The notes under the pieces were generated by a model. The model did not search any database and was not told where the DNA came from. It saw nothing but the letters and a program-made list of their open reading frames with translations. A stretch of DNA of 64,000 nt from the NCBI RefSeq assembly GCF_001644605.1, contig NZ_CP011388.1, positions 2,031,001-2,095,000 of the forward strand, written 5' to 3'. This DNA is from Paenibacillus swuensis (GTDB lineage: Bacteria; Bacillota; Bacilli; Paenibacillales; DY6). Shown here piece after piece: positions 52,408 through 62,500 of the stretch; position 1 is the stretch's first letter; each line of letters starts with the position of its first letter. Both the position numbers and the translations under genes were made by a program.

Positions 52408-54198
52408 TCAATCATCCTTTAACTCCTCTTCCTGTAATGGCAACACGACACAGACTTCTGTTCCTTGACCAAGCTTACTGTGAATCTGCAATCCGAATTC
52501 TTCGCCGAAATACAATTTGATTCGGTGATTCACGTTATACAGACCGAAGGATACCTGAGAACCTTCCCTGTTCTCTGACAGGATCGCCTGGACAAGCTCT
52601 TCCGTCATGCCGACTCCGTTGTCCGTAACCTTCAAATAGATGCGATTGTTATCTGTATACCCTTGCACGCTGATATGACCGAAGCTGCCCTTGGCTTTTA
52701 AACCGTGATAGATAGCGTTCTCCACCAAGGGTTGTATCGTTAACTTCAGTATCGGATGAGGCAGTACGTCCGGGTGAACTTGAATCTCATAGTCAAACAC
52801 ATCCGAATAACGAATCCGCTGAATCGCAAAATAATCACGGATATTGTCCAATTCTTCCCGAATGGCGATCATCTCCCGGCCTTGGCTTAAAGCTACACGA
52901 TAGAAGTCAGCCAGTGCCTTCGTTGTCTTCTGCACATCCTTCACTCTGCCCATTTCGGACAAAGTATAGATAACATCGAGCGTGTTATACAGAAAGTGCG
53001 GCTTCATCTGCGATTGAATGAGAGCCAGCTCATATTCCCGCTTCTTCCGCTGCTCGACGTTCACCTTATCCAACAGTTCCCGGATTCGGAAGAGCATCGT
53101 ATTAAAGCCTGAAGCCAAATATCCGATTTCATCGCTGGAGTGGACTTCAATGGAACCGTTAAGATTCCCTTCACGAACCTTGAGCATTTCCTTGGCCAGC
53201 CGTTTAACCGGATGCACCACAACATTCGACAAGATCCTGGCGCCGATTAAGGCAATCACCAGACAAGCCGCACCCATGGCGGCGATCAGCCACGTAATCT
53301 TGGCATAGTCCTGGGTCAGGAGCTTTAAGGGGGTTACCGTAATCAGTTTCCAGTCCAAAAGAGGGAAAGGATTCGAAATCAGCAGCTCCTTTCCTTCACC
53401 GTTGTCAGCGATGATGTTCGCGCTGTTGCGCTTGCGGATCCATTCCCTTGTGCGAAGGTCCGCCACCGGCTTTAACAACGCGGCCGGATCCCCGCCGGAT
53501 ACGACGATGCCGTCGGAATCCGCAATATAGTAAGTACCGTTCGGATTGCTGTTCACAGTGCTATATATCGAAGAGAGCCTGTGCTCATGAATGTTCAGAA
53601 TTAACCAACCCAGTGTCTGTCCGGTATTGATATCGAATACTTTCTTTCCCATCGTCATAACAGGCATCTCTGAATCCATCGTCAAAAACGTGCGCCGTTG
53701 CATAGGAAACCAGATGTTCGTACCGTTTGACCGGTTAATTTCCTTCAGGAGTTCGCTTGATCCCGCTGCTTCCGCTCCTTGCTCCATGTTCGGATGGGAT
53801 CCGTAAATATGTCCGTCCCGGTCTATAAACGCCGCCGAGGTCACGTCGGGAAAGATCAGCTGCGAGAAGCTGATTTGATTGGTAATCTGGGTATATCGTT
53901 GAAGTTCCGACAAGTTCGGACGCTGGGCGAGCAACTTATTCAAGTTGATCGTGAGCATATTCCCGTTACTCTCCACATTGGTGAAGATGCCTTCCATGCG
54001 GGTGATGATGAGATTGGAATTATCCGATACATTATTTATCGTTTGGTTTACAATCACGTTCGTATAAATCCGGTTTGAAGCATATCCCAAGATCAGTAAC
54101 GGGATGACAATCAGCGGAATATAAATGATGACGATTTTATTGCCGATCATCTGGTTGCGGAACCAGGCCGACAATCTGGAATATAAGGACATGGGCAT
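52408..54198 (-). CDS. YesM-type sensor histidine kinase
   Basis: 596 residues: membrane helices at about 22-40 and 302-322, extracellular Cache domain between, HAMP (about 323-375), kinase core with SQMKPHFLYNTLD (His401) and PLVENAIYHG, then the G-box DNGVGM. No response regulator is adjacent. The GH32, GH42 and AraC-type regulator (46937) next door suggest it is that regulator's partner, sensing a sugar or sugar-bound SBP. Confidence 0.87.
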   Translation of the reverse strand: MPMSLYSRLSAWFRNQMIGNKIVIIYIPLIVIPLLILGYASNRIYTNVIVNQTINNVSDNSNLIITRMEGIFTNVESNGNMLTINLNKLLAQRPNLSELQRYTQITNQISFSQLIFPDVTSAAFIDRDGHIYGSHPNMEQGAEAAGSSELLKEINRSNGTNIWFPMQRRTFLTMDSEMPVMTMGKKVFDINTGQTLGWLILNIHEHRLSSIYSTVNSNPNGTYYIADSDGIVVSGGDPAALLKPVADLRTREWIRKRNSANIIADNGEGKELLISNPFPLLDWKLITVTPLKLLTQDYAKITWLIAAMGAACLVIALIGARILSNVVVHPVKRLAKEMLKVREGNLNGSIEVHSSDEIGYLASGFNTMLFRIRELLDKVNVEQRKKREYELALIQSQMKPHFLYNTLDVIYTLSEMGRVKDVQKTTKALADFYRVALSQGREMIAIREELDNIRDYFAIQRIRYSDVFDYEIQVHPDVLPHPILKLTIQPLVENAIYHGLKAKGSFGHISVQGYTDNNRIYLKVTDNGVGMTEELVQAILSENREGSQVSFGLYNVNHRIKLYFGEEFGLQIHSKLGQGTEVCVVLPLQEEELKDD

Positions 54199-54261
54199 CT
54201 ACCTTTATAAGTGGACTGTATTGTCAAACCCATTGTATCAAATGGTACCGGCAAAAGAAAA

Positions 54262-54291
54262 ACTAAAACAAAAAGAGGCGCTTCGCGCGCC
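54262..54291 (-). terminator. Terminator of the chemoreceptor gene
   Basis: GGCGC-GCGAA-GCGCC hairpin (54277-54291) followed on the minus strand by TCTTTTTGTTTTAGTTT. It starts 10 nt after the stop. Confidence 0.9.
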
Positions 54292-54300
54292 CCGTTACAT

Positions 54301-56304
54301 CTATACCTTAAAGCGTTCAACCAGCTCTTGCAACTCCAGCGCCATATTGGACAATGCGGCGGAGCTCGCTGCAATTTCCTCCATGGAGGCCAACTGTTGC
54401 TGAGCCGCCGCCGACACATTCTGTGTGGCTGATGCATTGCCGGCTACAATAACAGAGATGGACTCTATGGAGCGAACGGTGACTTGTCCTCCCTCGGAAA
54501 TGTGTTGCGCCGTATTCGACATGTCCTGAATCTGGGCTTCCACCTCCGTTACGGAAGCTTGAATGTTTCTGAAGAGGGTATCGGCATGGTCCATGACCCG
54601 AATGCCCGATGAAACTTCATCCGTCGTTTGTTGCATGGACACGACTGCGCGCTCCGCACCCAGTTGCACTTGCCGGATCAACTCCGCAATCTTACGGGAA
54701 GATACACCGGTCTCTTCCGAAAGCTTCTTCACTTCCTGGGCCACCACAGCAAATCCCCGACCATGCTCGCCCGCGCGCGCTGCTTCTATTGAAGCGTTGA
54801 GGGATAACAGATTGGTCTGGCTGGAAATCTCCCCGATCAGAGTGACGATGCCTCCGATTTCTTCGGAATAGTTCTGCAGGTCCCGAATCACATTCCCTAG
54901 ATCACCCACCGTGTGATGGATGGATTGCATCTGGTTAATCGCATCTCGGATGACCGAACCGCCTTCCTGGGATTTGCCGGAGGCTTGCACCGCGGACGCC
55001 GCGATCAAATGAGCGCTATGGGCAATGTTCTCGACCCCTTGCGACATGGAATGTACGGAAGCGGAGCCCGCTTCAATACTCTCCACCTGACGATCGGCGC
55101 CTTCCGCAACTTCCTGAATATTCTCGGCTATGTATTGTGTCGCTTGGGATGTCTGCTCTGAGCTTGCCGTTAATTGCTCTGAAGAAGCGGCCAGCATGCC
55201 CGAGGTTTGGTTTACTTCAATCAGTACAGCTTTCAAAGATCCGACCATCCGGTTGAAACTGTCGCTTAGACGGCTGATTTCGTCCTTGCGTCCGCCGTTG
55301 TCCACGGTAACGGTCAAGTCGCCGTTGCTGATCTGATCGGCAGCGTCCATTAATTTGCGGATCGGATTCATCACGGAACGGATAATGAGATATACGATAC
55401 CCGCTCCGGCAACGATGGCGATAATAATGACGATCATCGTGTTCAGGAAAATTGGAAACGTATCCTGCTCCACTTCAGCGAACGGCACAATGCCGAAGAG
55501 CCTCCAGCCCGTCTTCCCGTTTGTCGTATATACCCATTTCTCCGTGCCGCCGTTAGCCGCATCCTTGTAATTAAACACGCCCTCAATTGAGCCTGCCACA
55601 TTCTTGACCACCGATGCGGGAATATCCGAACCCACCTTGCGCTTCGGATCGGCCAACACCTTATCCTGAACATCGGACACCGACACATAGCCCGTCCGCC
55701 CGATGGAGGCAGCCGACATTTGTTTAGCGAGCATGTTCAGGTTCAGATCGACAGCTATGACTCTGGAGCCATCGCGTGTCGTGCTCGCGATCGTTACGGT
55801 AATCGTGCCGCTGCCGGCATCCACATAAGGCGCTGTTATAATCGACAAACCCGCGTGCGCCATCGCTTCCTTATACCACGGCCGAGTGCGCGGATCATAT
55901 CCGTCAGGCAGCTTTTGATCCGGAACAAGCATAATCTTTCCTGTCGCTTCGCCTATGTAGGTGTTGCTAATTTCATTGTGCAGTCGCGCGAATTCGCTTA
56001 AATATTCACGTACCGCATTGCCGCTCTGATCGGATGGAGGCATCGTCCTCGCCAGAAATTCCACTTCCTTTTGAATTGGATCCAGATAGTTCGTAATCAG
56101 TTGGTCCAGAATGCTGACGCTGCCTTGCGCGCTTTCCGTCATCTTCTCTTCCACTTTGGAATGAGCGGATTTGTAAGCTACGGTTCCAATCGTTATTGCG
56201 GGTATGAGCAAAATTAAGCTAAATGACAACAACAATCTCATGCGCAACGTCATTCCGGCTTTTCTGGACATTCTAAGCTTGTCCTGCAGCGATTTCTTCA
56301 ACAT
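54301..56304 (-). CDS. Methyl-accepting chemotaxis protein (dCache)
   Basis: 667 residues: membrane helices about 22-42 and 285-307, extracellular dCache_1 ligand domain (about 45-280), HAMP (about 308-362) and the signalling domain whose tip is NLLSLNASIEAARAG with GRGFAVVAQEV. It feeds the CheA/CheW array; ligands are probably amino acids, sugars or carboxylates. It overlaps the 3' end of the GGDEF/EAL gene by 32 nt, so the two are transcribed together. Confidence 0.9.
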   Translation of the reverse strand: MLKKSLQDKLRMSRKAGMTLRMRLLLSFSLILLIPAITIGTVAYKSAHSKVEEKMTESAQGSVSILDQLITNYLDPIQKEVEFLARTMPPSDQSGNAVREYLSEFARLHNEISNTYIGEATGKIMLVPDQKLPDGYDPRTRPWYKEAMAHAGLSIITAPYVDAGSGTITVTIASTTRDGSRVIAVDLNLNMLAKQMSAASIGRTGYVSVSDVQDKVLADPKRKVGSDIPASVVKNVAGSIEGVFNYKDAANGGTEKWVYTTNGKTGWRLFGIVPFAEVEQDTFPIFLNTMIVIIIAIVAGAGIVYLIIRSVMNPIRKLMDAADQISNGDLTVTVDNGGRKDEISRLSDSFNRMVGSLKAVLIEVNQTSGMLAASSEQLTASSEQTSQATQYIAENIQEVAEGADRQVESIEAGSASVHSMSQGVENIAHSAHLIAASAVQASGKSQEGGSVIRDAINQMQSIHHTVGDLGNVIRDLQNYSEEIGGIVTLIGEISSQTNLLSLNASIEAARAGEHGRGFAVVAQEVKKLSEETGVSSRKIAELIRQVQLGAERAVVSMQQTTDEVSSGIRVMDHADTLFRNIQASVTEVEAQIQDMSNTAQHISEGGQVTVRSIESISVIVAGNASATQNVSAAAQQQLASMEEIAASSAALSNMALELQELVERFKV

Positions 56305-58603
56305 GATTCATATTCCTCTCTAATACATCGTTTATAAACTCAGGCAATACCTGACTCGCGATCGGTCTGCTCAGGAAATATCCTTGCACATAATCGCATC
56401 CCCACCGTTCCAGAATACGAAGCTGTTCCCCCGTCTCAATGCCCTCCGCCACCACACCAAGCCCTAATTTATGCACCAGCTCGATAATCGATTCGGTAAT
56501 ATCCTGCTCCGCCGTCTCCGAGGTAATATCCCAGATAAAGGACTTGTCTATTTTCAAATAATCAATGGGCAGCCGTTTCAAATAATGCAGGGACGAATAT
56601 CCGGTACCGAAATCATCAAGAGATATTTTCACCCCCAGCCCGCGAAGTTGCTCCAACACCTCAATACAGCGGTCAAAAGAAGACATCAGGAGGCTTTCGG
56701 TAATTTCCAGATCGAGACAGGATGCGGCCATTCCGGTATCTTGCAGGATCGCGATCATTCGCTCAGGGAAGTCATATTCCCTTAGTTGAACAGCTGATAC
56801 ATTTACAGACATCGTCATGTGCATTTGCGAAGATTGCAGCAGCTTGCTATGCATCAGACAGGCTTCCCGAAGCACCCACTCGCCAATGGGAACAATCAAT
56901 CCTGTTTCTTCCGCAATGGGAATAAAATCGGATGGGGGAATCGGCCCCAATTCGGGATGATGCCATCGAAGCAGCGCCTCGAATCCGCGAATGACTCCTG
57001 TGCCCGTACCGTATTGAGGCTGGTAATGCAGAGAGAATTCATTATTCTTCAAGGCTGTCCGCATGGCTTCTTCCAGCCTGGAACGCTTCATGACATGATC
57101 TTTCATCGTCGGGGTAAAGAATGCGAAGCGATTAACGCCCAGTTCCTTGGCATAGTAGGATGCGATGTTGGCGTTCTTGATTAATTCCTCCGGCGAAGAG
57201 CCGTCCCAAGGGTACTGGGCAATACCGATACAAGTATTCATGTGAATCAATGCTCCGTTTACAAGAAAGGGCTGTTCAAAACTGCTGTTAATTAAGCCTA
57301 CGGTTCTCATTAACTCATCTTTATCATGGTATTGATCGCTGACAACAATAAATTCATCCGAACCAAACCGTATGGCCGTCTCTCTTGCTCCGCAGCAGCG
57401 AAGCAACCGTTGGCTGATTTCCTTCAACAGCTGCTCACCGATGATATGCCCTTTCGTTTCATTCACCCATTTAAAATTCTGAACACCCATGAACAAGACC
57501 GCGAAGCTTTCGGATGACTTATACTGATCCATAGAAGCTTGCAATTGCTCCCGCAGCAGCTTTACATTCCCTAATCCTGTCAATGCATCATAGTAAGCGA
57601 GCCGCTCAATGTATTTCTCTTTTCTGCGAAGGCCTGTAATGTCATGCACACTTCCCGTTACGGAATGAAGCGATTTCTGTGGACCGAATACCGGCGTTAG
57701 CGTAATGATATAGGTATGTCCCCGCCCGTCAGGCATTACGACTTCCCGTTCGAATGAAACGGACGACCCTATGGAAATCATTTCTTGAAGCAGCCCCTCC
57801 CAACTTTTCCCTGCATTGGTATATGCGATCATATCCGTAAACTTACTGCCCACGATACTTTCCCTGGTTCGTCCGATTGTTAAACAAAATTTCGTGTTGA
57901 CGGAAGTAATGACACCATCCGGGTTGCAGCTGAATATAAAGTCTTGCGAGCTCTCTACCAGCGTCCTGTATGTCTCTTCGCTCTCCTCAAGCCTCTGCTT
58001 GGTGTTCATCCCCTTTAATTCATAGTTCAGCAGATATCCGAAAGCTAACGTGGCTAACGGGTAGAATACGAGAATCGGAACGATATGCTGCACCAATGCC
58101 GACCAAGCGACACCTTGGGGGAGCCCCAGAAACCACAGGAGCGAAGATGCCGCAAGCGTAAGGCCCATGTTCCAATGTAAGGCGTAGGAAAACTCCTGTC
58201 TTAGCAAGGGCTTCCTCCCTCTCCTCCATTCGGAGAATACAATACCGATGAGGGTAGCTGTCATGATGGCACCGATCCCCGGAAACCATCCGATCCCGCC
58301 CAGATTGAAGCGATACACGCCAGCGGCGGCGGCCGCAAGAAGCCCAGCCAACGGACCGCCGTACAGAGCAGCCACCGCAATAACGACGCCTCGAATATCG
58401 ACAATAATTCCCTCTGCCAAGGGAATCGGAACCATCATGCCCAGAACGCTCAGAGCACCGAAGAGAACTCCCATAATGATTCCTTTATTGGTTGGATGCA
58501 GTCTAACAATGAAGGGATAAGCCTTCGTTAATAATGTTATAAAAAAGAAAATGATCGCTATATTCTCACCCAATCCGATGAAGATCGGAAACCATTCCGT
58601 CAT
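56273..58603 (-). CDS. Membrane GGDEF/EAL c-di-GMP phosphodiesterase with 5TM-LYT sensor
   Basis: 776 residues: five N-terminal membrane helices of the LytS-like 5TMR_LYT type (about 10-190, with VVIAVAALYGGPLAGLLAA), a PAS domain (about 205-320), a GGDEF domain with GSDEF in place of GGDEF (about 425), and an EAL domain (about 510-760). EALLR, DDFGTGYSS, ITESLLM and AEGIET are intact, so phosphodiesterase activity is likely; cyclase activity is doubtful. ATG 58603 follows GGGAGG. Confidence 0.9.
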   Translation of the reverse strand: MTEWFPIFIGLGENIAIIFFFITLLTKAYPFIVRLHPTNKGIIMGVLFGALSVLGMMVPIPLAEGIIVDIRGVVIAVAALYGGPLAGLLAAAAAGVYRFNLGGIGWFPGIGAIMTATLIGIVFSEWRRGRKPLLRQEFSYALHWNMGLTLAASSLLWFLGLPQGVAWSALVQHIVPILVFYPLATLAFGYLLNYELKGMNTKQRLEESEETYRTLVESSQDFIFSCNPDGVITSVNTKFCLTIGRTRESIVGSKFTDMIAYTNAGKSWEGLLQEMISIGSSVSFEREVVMPDGRGHTYIITLTPVFGPQKSLHSVTGSVHDITGLRRKEKYIERLAYYDALTGLGNVKLLREQLQASMDQYKSSESFAVLFMGVQNFKWVNETKGHIIGEQLLKEISQRLLRCCGARETAIRFGSDEFIVVSDQYHDKDELMRTVGLINSSFEQPFLVNGALIHMNTCIGIAQYPWDGSSPEELIKNANIASYYAKELGVNRFAFFTPTMKDHVMKRSRLEEAMRTALKNNEFSLHYQPQYGTGTGVIRGFEALLRWHHPELGPIPPSDFIPIAEETGLIVPIGEWVLREACLMHSKLLQSSQMHMTMSVNVSAVQLREYDFPERMIAILQDTGMAASCLDLEITESLLMSSFDRCIEVLEQLRGLGVKISLDDFGTGYSSLHYLKRLPIDYLKIDKSFIWDITSETAEQDITESIIELVHKLGLGVVAEGIETGEQLRILERWGCDYVQGYFLSRPIASQVLPEFINDVLERNMNHVEEIAAGQA

Positions 58604-58688
58604 TTCATTTCATCCTCCCGCCGCTTATGTAATCAGTATGAAGGAGAGGTGTTCAGAAAGTTAACGGACAACCTTTAGATATTTGTTA

Positions 58689-58722
58689 AAATAAAAAAAC
58701 CTTCCTCGTATAAAGGAAGGTT
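58689..58722 (-). terminator. Terminator of the OmpR-type regulator gene
   Basis: AACCTTCC/GGAAGGTT (58698-58722) is followed on the minus strand by seven T's. It lies 15 nt after the regulator stop at 58738. Confidence 0.9.
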
Positions 58723-58737
58723 AAGATGCTTATGCGG

Positions 58738-59454
58738 CTAACTGTGATTGAACATGAATTTGTACCCTACACCCCATACGGTGCGTATGTATTTCGGTTC
58801 TTTAGGATCCTCTTCAATCTTCTTGCGAAGATTGGTGATATGGACATCAATGGAGCGGTTTGTAACGAACGAATCAATCCCGCGCAGGGTATTAATTAAT
58901 TCCTCTCGGCTGTAAACCCGTTCAGGGTTCGCATGAAACAGTCGCATGAGCTCAAACTCCGAGAACGTAGTCTCAATGAATTCGCCCTTCACATAGACAG
59001 CCCTTCGGGAAGGATCAAGTTCAATCTTTCGTGAAACTCTGGATTGAATGTCCTCGTGGGAGAAGTGCAATGGGGTTTCTGTCAGAGGACGGATTTGTGA
59101 TCTGCGGAGCAATGCGCCTACCCGGGCAGTCAGTTCTCTCATGCTGAACGGTTTGCAGAGATAGTCATCCGCCCCGGCAACCAGCGCATTGACACGGTCC
59201 ACCACGTCCGTCCTCATGGAAACCATGAGAATAGGCACTGACGTGAACTGTCTGATTTTCTCGCATAAGGTGATGCCGCTCATGTCGGGCAGCATTAAAT
59301 CCAGCAACAAAATATCCGGTTTCCATTCCCTAAGAACTTCAATGCCCTCCGTGCCGGTTGCGGCTTTGCGCACCTCGTAGCCTTCCTCGGCCAAGTACAT
59401 GGAGAGCATGTCTCCGATCATTGTATCGTCCTCGATAATGAATAGTTTGTGCAC
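58738..59454 (-). CDS. OmpR/PhoB-family response regulator
   Basis: 238 residues: receiver with Asp52 in LLLDLMLPDMSG, Lys in YLCKPFSMREL, and C-terminal winged helix (ETTFSEFELMRLFHANPERVYSREELI, ending TVWGVGYKF). GTG 59454 follows TGAGGATC. It lies downstream of the large hybrid kinase with a 137-nt gap that contains two TGTTAG sites 11 bp apart, a typical OmpR half-site pattern. The partner could be the hybrid kinase or the truncated kinase farther upstream. Confidence 0.9.
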   Translation of the reverse strand: MHKLFIIEDDTMIGDMLSMYLAEEGYEVRKAATGTEGIEVLREWKPDILLLDLMLPDMSGITLCEKIRQFTSVPILMVSMRTDVVDRVNALVAGADDYLCKPFSMRELTARVGALLRRSQIRPLTETPLHFSHEDIQSRVSRKIELDPSRRAVYVKGEFIETTFSEFELMRLFHANPERVYSREELINTLRGIDSFVTNRSIDVHITNLRKKIEEDPKEPKYIRTVWGVGYKFMFNHS

Positions 59455-59495
59455 GATCCTCAGTCCATTCCTATATATCTAATAAACTATGAATA

Positions 59496-59512
59496 TGTTA
59501 GAAAAGTGTTAG
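59496..59512. promoter_or_regulatory. Candidate OmpR-family binding site
   Basis: TGTTAG-N5-TGTTAG (59496-59501 and 59507-59512) has the 11-bp period of PhoB/OmpR direct repeats. It lies 42-58 nt before the regulator start. A longer copy, AAAGTGTTAGGA, occurs here (59503-59514) and at 59575-59586. Confidence 0.45.
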
Positions 59513-59591
59513 GATACACGGTTTACATTTTCTATATTTAATATACTACAGACGCCCTGACACGTCTATGCGGTAAAGTGTTAGGAAACCG

Positions 59592-62500
59592 TTAGCCCGC
59601 TTCCATCGTATCCATCGTTCCTATGGCCCTGATTAAACGCTCCAGCTCCGTTCTTAGAGCTTCACGTTCCGGCGCCAATGCCGACCATTCATTGTCGGTA
59701 TAGCCTTCTTCCAACCGACTTACAGCGGCGAACAACCGTTCCGCGGACAAGTTACCCGAAGCCCCCTTGAGCGTATGAAGCAGTCTCAGCACGGTGTTAT
59801 CGTTGCCGGCTTCCGCTTCGTTGGATAGCCTGCTGTGGAATCCCTCATAGTCCATTGCGAACGTTCGTAACATATGCATGAGAATATTCTTCTTCCCGTT
59901 CAACCGGTGTAATACCCTTTGTGTGTGGATCCCATCAATCCGCATCCCATCTGTTTCTTCCCACAACAGGTCCATAGGTTGATATCGTGTAGTCGCTTGT
60001 TGCGAAGTACGATGCTCCTTAGGAATCAACCATTTCTGCACGGTGTGCAGCAGGGTTTCTTCATCAACCGGCTTCGTGACAATATCATTCATACCGCTGC
60101 GATAACATTCGATATGTTCATTTTTTTGAGTGCTGGCTGTTATGGCGATAATCGGTATGGATTCGTAACCGGGTTGACGGCGAATCGCTCTGGCAGTACT
60201 TAACCCGTCCATCTCCGGCATATGTAGATCCATTAATATGAGATCCCACGCGGATTTGGGCAACCACTCCATGACTTCCATCCCGTTCGCCGCCACCTGT
60301 ACTGTATATCCTCTTGCTGAAAGCAGCTCCACTGCAACCTGTTGATTAATAGGATGGTCCTCGGCGAGCAATATCCTTCCTTCCGAGGGAAATGCCGTCC
60401 TCAGCAAATCGGGATCCGCCGTGTTTCTTGATCGTCGTTCTACTGTCGAGAGCAGCGCCTGAAACAGATTGGAGCGATCCACAGGCTTGACGATTACCGC
60501 ACCCGGGCGTTCAACCCGGGTCATCTCCAACATGGCGTCCCGTCCAAACACCGTGGTCAACGCAATGGTTAACGTTCGCTTGCCGGCGATGGCTTGCTGC
60601 AGTCGGGACCAGGTTTGTTGCCCGTACATATCCTCGCATTCCATGTCCATGATCAGGTAATCCCATTCTCTATGATCGAATGCTTTCCCCGAGTCCAAGT
60701 GATAGAAGGCCTGGTTCCAGCTGCCGGCAACCGTGACCTCAAGGCCCAAGTCTAACAGAACAGATTGCATGTTCCGCAGCAGAACGGGATGATCCTCTAC
60801 CAACAACACCTTGGCATGATGCATAAAGTCCGGGAGTTGATAGGTTTTGGAACCTGTCTCATGCAACCTGTCAAACTCGAGGCAAAAGGAGAACGAGGTC
60901 CCTGAACCGGGAGTGCTCTTTACCTGCAATGTGCCTCCCAACATTTCGATTAAACTCTTGGAAATGACAAGCCCCAAACCTGTTCCCCCGTATTCGCGGC
61001 TGGTGGATTCGTCGGCTTGTGTAAACGGGGTAAAGAGACGGGAAAGTTGTTCCTCGGACATGCCGATGCCCGTGTCCTCAACTTGAAACTGGAGCCTTGT
61101 CCGCCCTTCACTTCTGTAGATCTCCTGGATTCTCAGCGCAATATGTCCGTGATTCGTAAATTTAATGGCATTCCCGCAAAGATTCAACAGAACTTGTTCA
61201 AGGCGCAGTGAATCTCCGATTAAATACCTGGGCAAAGTCAGGTCCACATCAATGATAAACTCCAACGGTTTCTTACCATGAAAGACACTTAACGTATCGG
61301 CAACTTTTCGTACCAGTGCCTCAGGCTTAAACCTTACCTTCTCTAACTCGATCTTCCCTGCTTCCGCTTTGGAATAATCAAGGATGTCATTAATAATGTG
61401 TAACAGACTCTGGGATGAGGCCTGTATATTATTCAGATAATCTTGCTGGGTATAGGTTAATGTCGTCTTATGCATCAATTGAGAGAGACCGATCATTCCG
61501 TTAAGCGGCGTTCTAAGCTCATGGCTCATCCTGGCCAGGAACATACTCTTCTCTCCGCTGGCTTCCACCGCTTCCTCCTTGGCTTTAACCAGTTCGCGGC
61601 GAATTTGTTTCTCCTCCGTAATATCCCGCAGTGTAAACACATAACCGCGCTCCTGATCGTTCCCCTGATGAATAACGCCGATATTCAAACTGACAGGGAA
61701 GGCGTGCCCGGAGGCATGCACAAGCGTCCACTCTTCCTCCATCTTCATGCCTCTGAGTTTCTTACACACTAAGACTGAGGTGTCCGGCTGTACCAAAGTA
61801 TCGAGCTCACGGCTGTAAAGCTCGGCTCGTACTGTCACCTCGCGTTCATCCAGCCACAGCATCGGGGTGGCCGTATGTATGACATCCGCGGCGGTATAAC
61901 CCAACATGTGTTCCGCGGCCCGGTTGAAGTACGTTACCTTAAAGTCCGTATTGACGACAATCATCCCGTAGCCGTTCTGGTTAATAATCGCTTCCAGATG
62001 ATCAAACATGATCTTCAACTGCCCCACCATCCCGTTGACGGAAGAGGCGAGGGAGTCAATCTCATCATTCTTGGTTAGAGGGATAGGCTGAACCGTAAAG
62101 TGACCGGCGGCAACCTTCTTCGTTACCTTGACAATGCCGCTGATTCGTTTAGTAAACCGTTGAATCATGAAGTAAATAACAGCGCAGAGCAGCAATTCGG
62201 CGAACAGCACAGTCAACACCGTATTTTGCTGAAGTTTCCGCAAGGGGCTCATATACTGCTCCAAGGGAATGTTAGAAACCAATACCCAGTCCGTATCTTT
62301 AATACGGGCAAAAAAAGCAATATCATCATGATGACGGGCTGACCCGGATAACTGGCTGGACATGACCGGCACTATGGCTTCGAATTTCTTCTTGACGGCC
62401 GCGGAATCATCAGAACCGCGTGAAGAATACGTTTGCCGTTGATAAATTAATGTGCCGTCTTTCTTCATGATGTAGTGAGTACCCACACTTCCGCTCCGAA

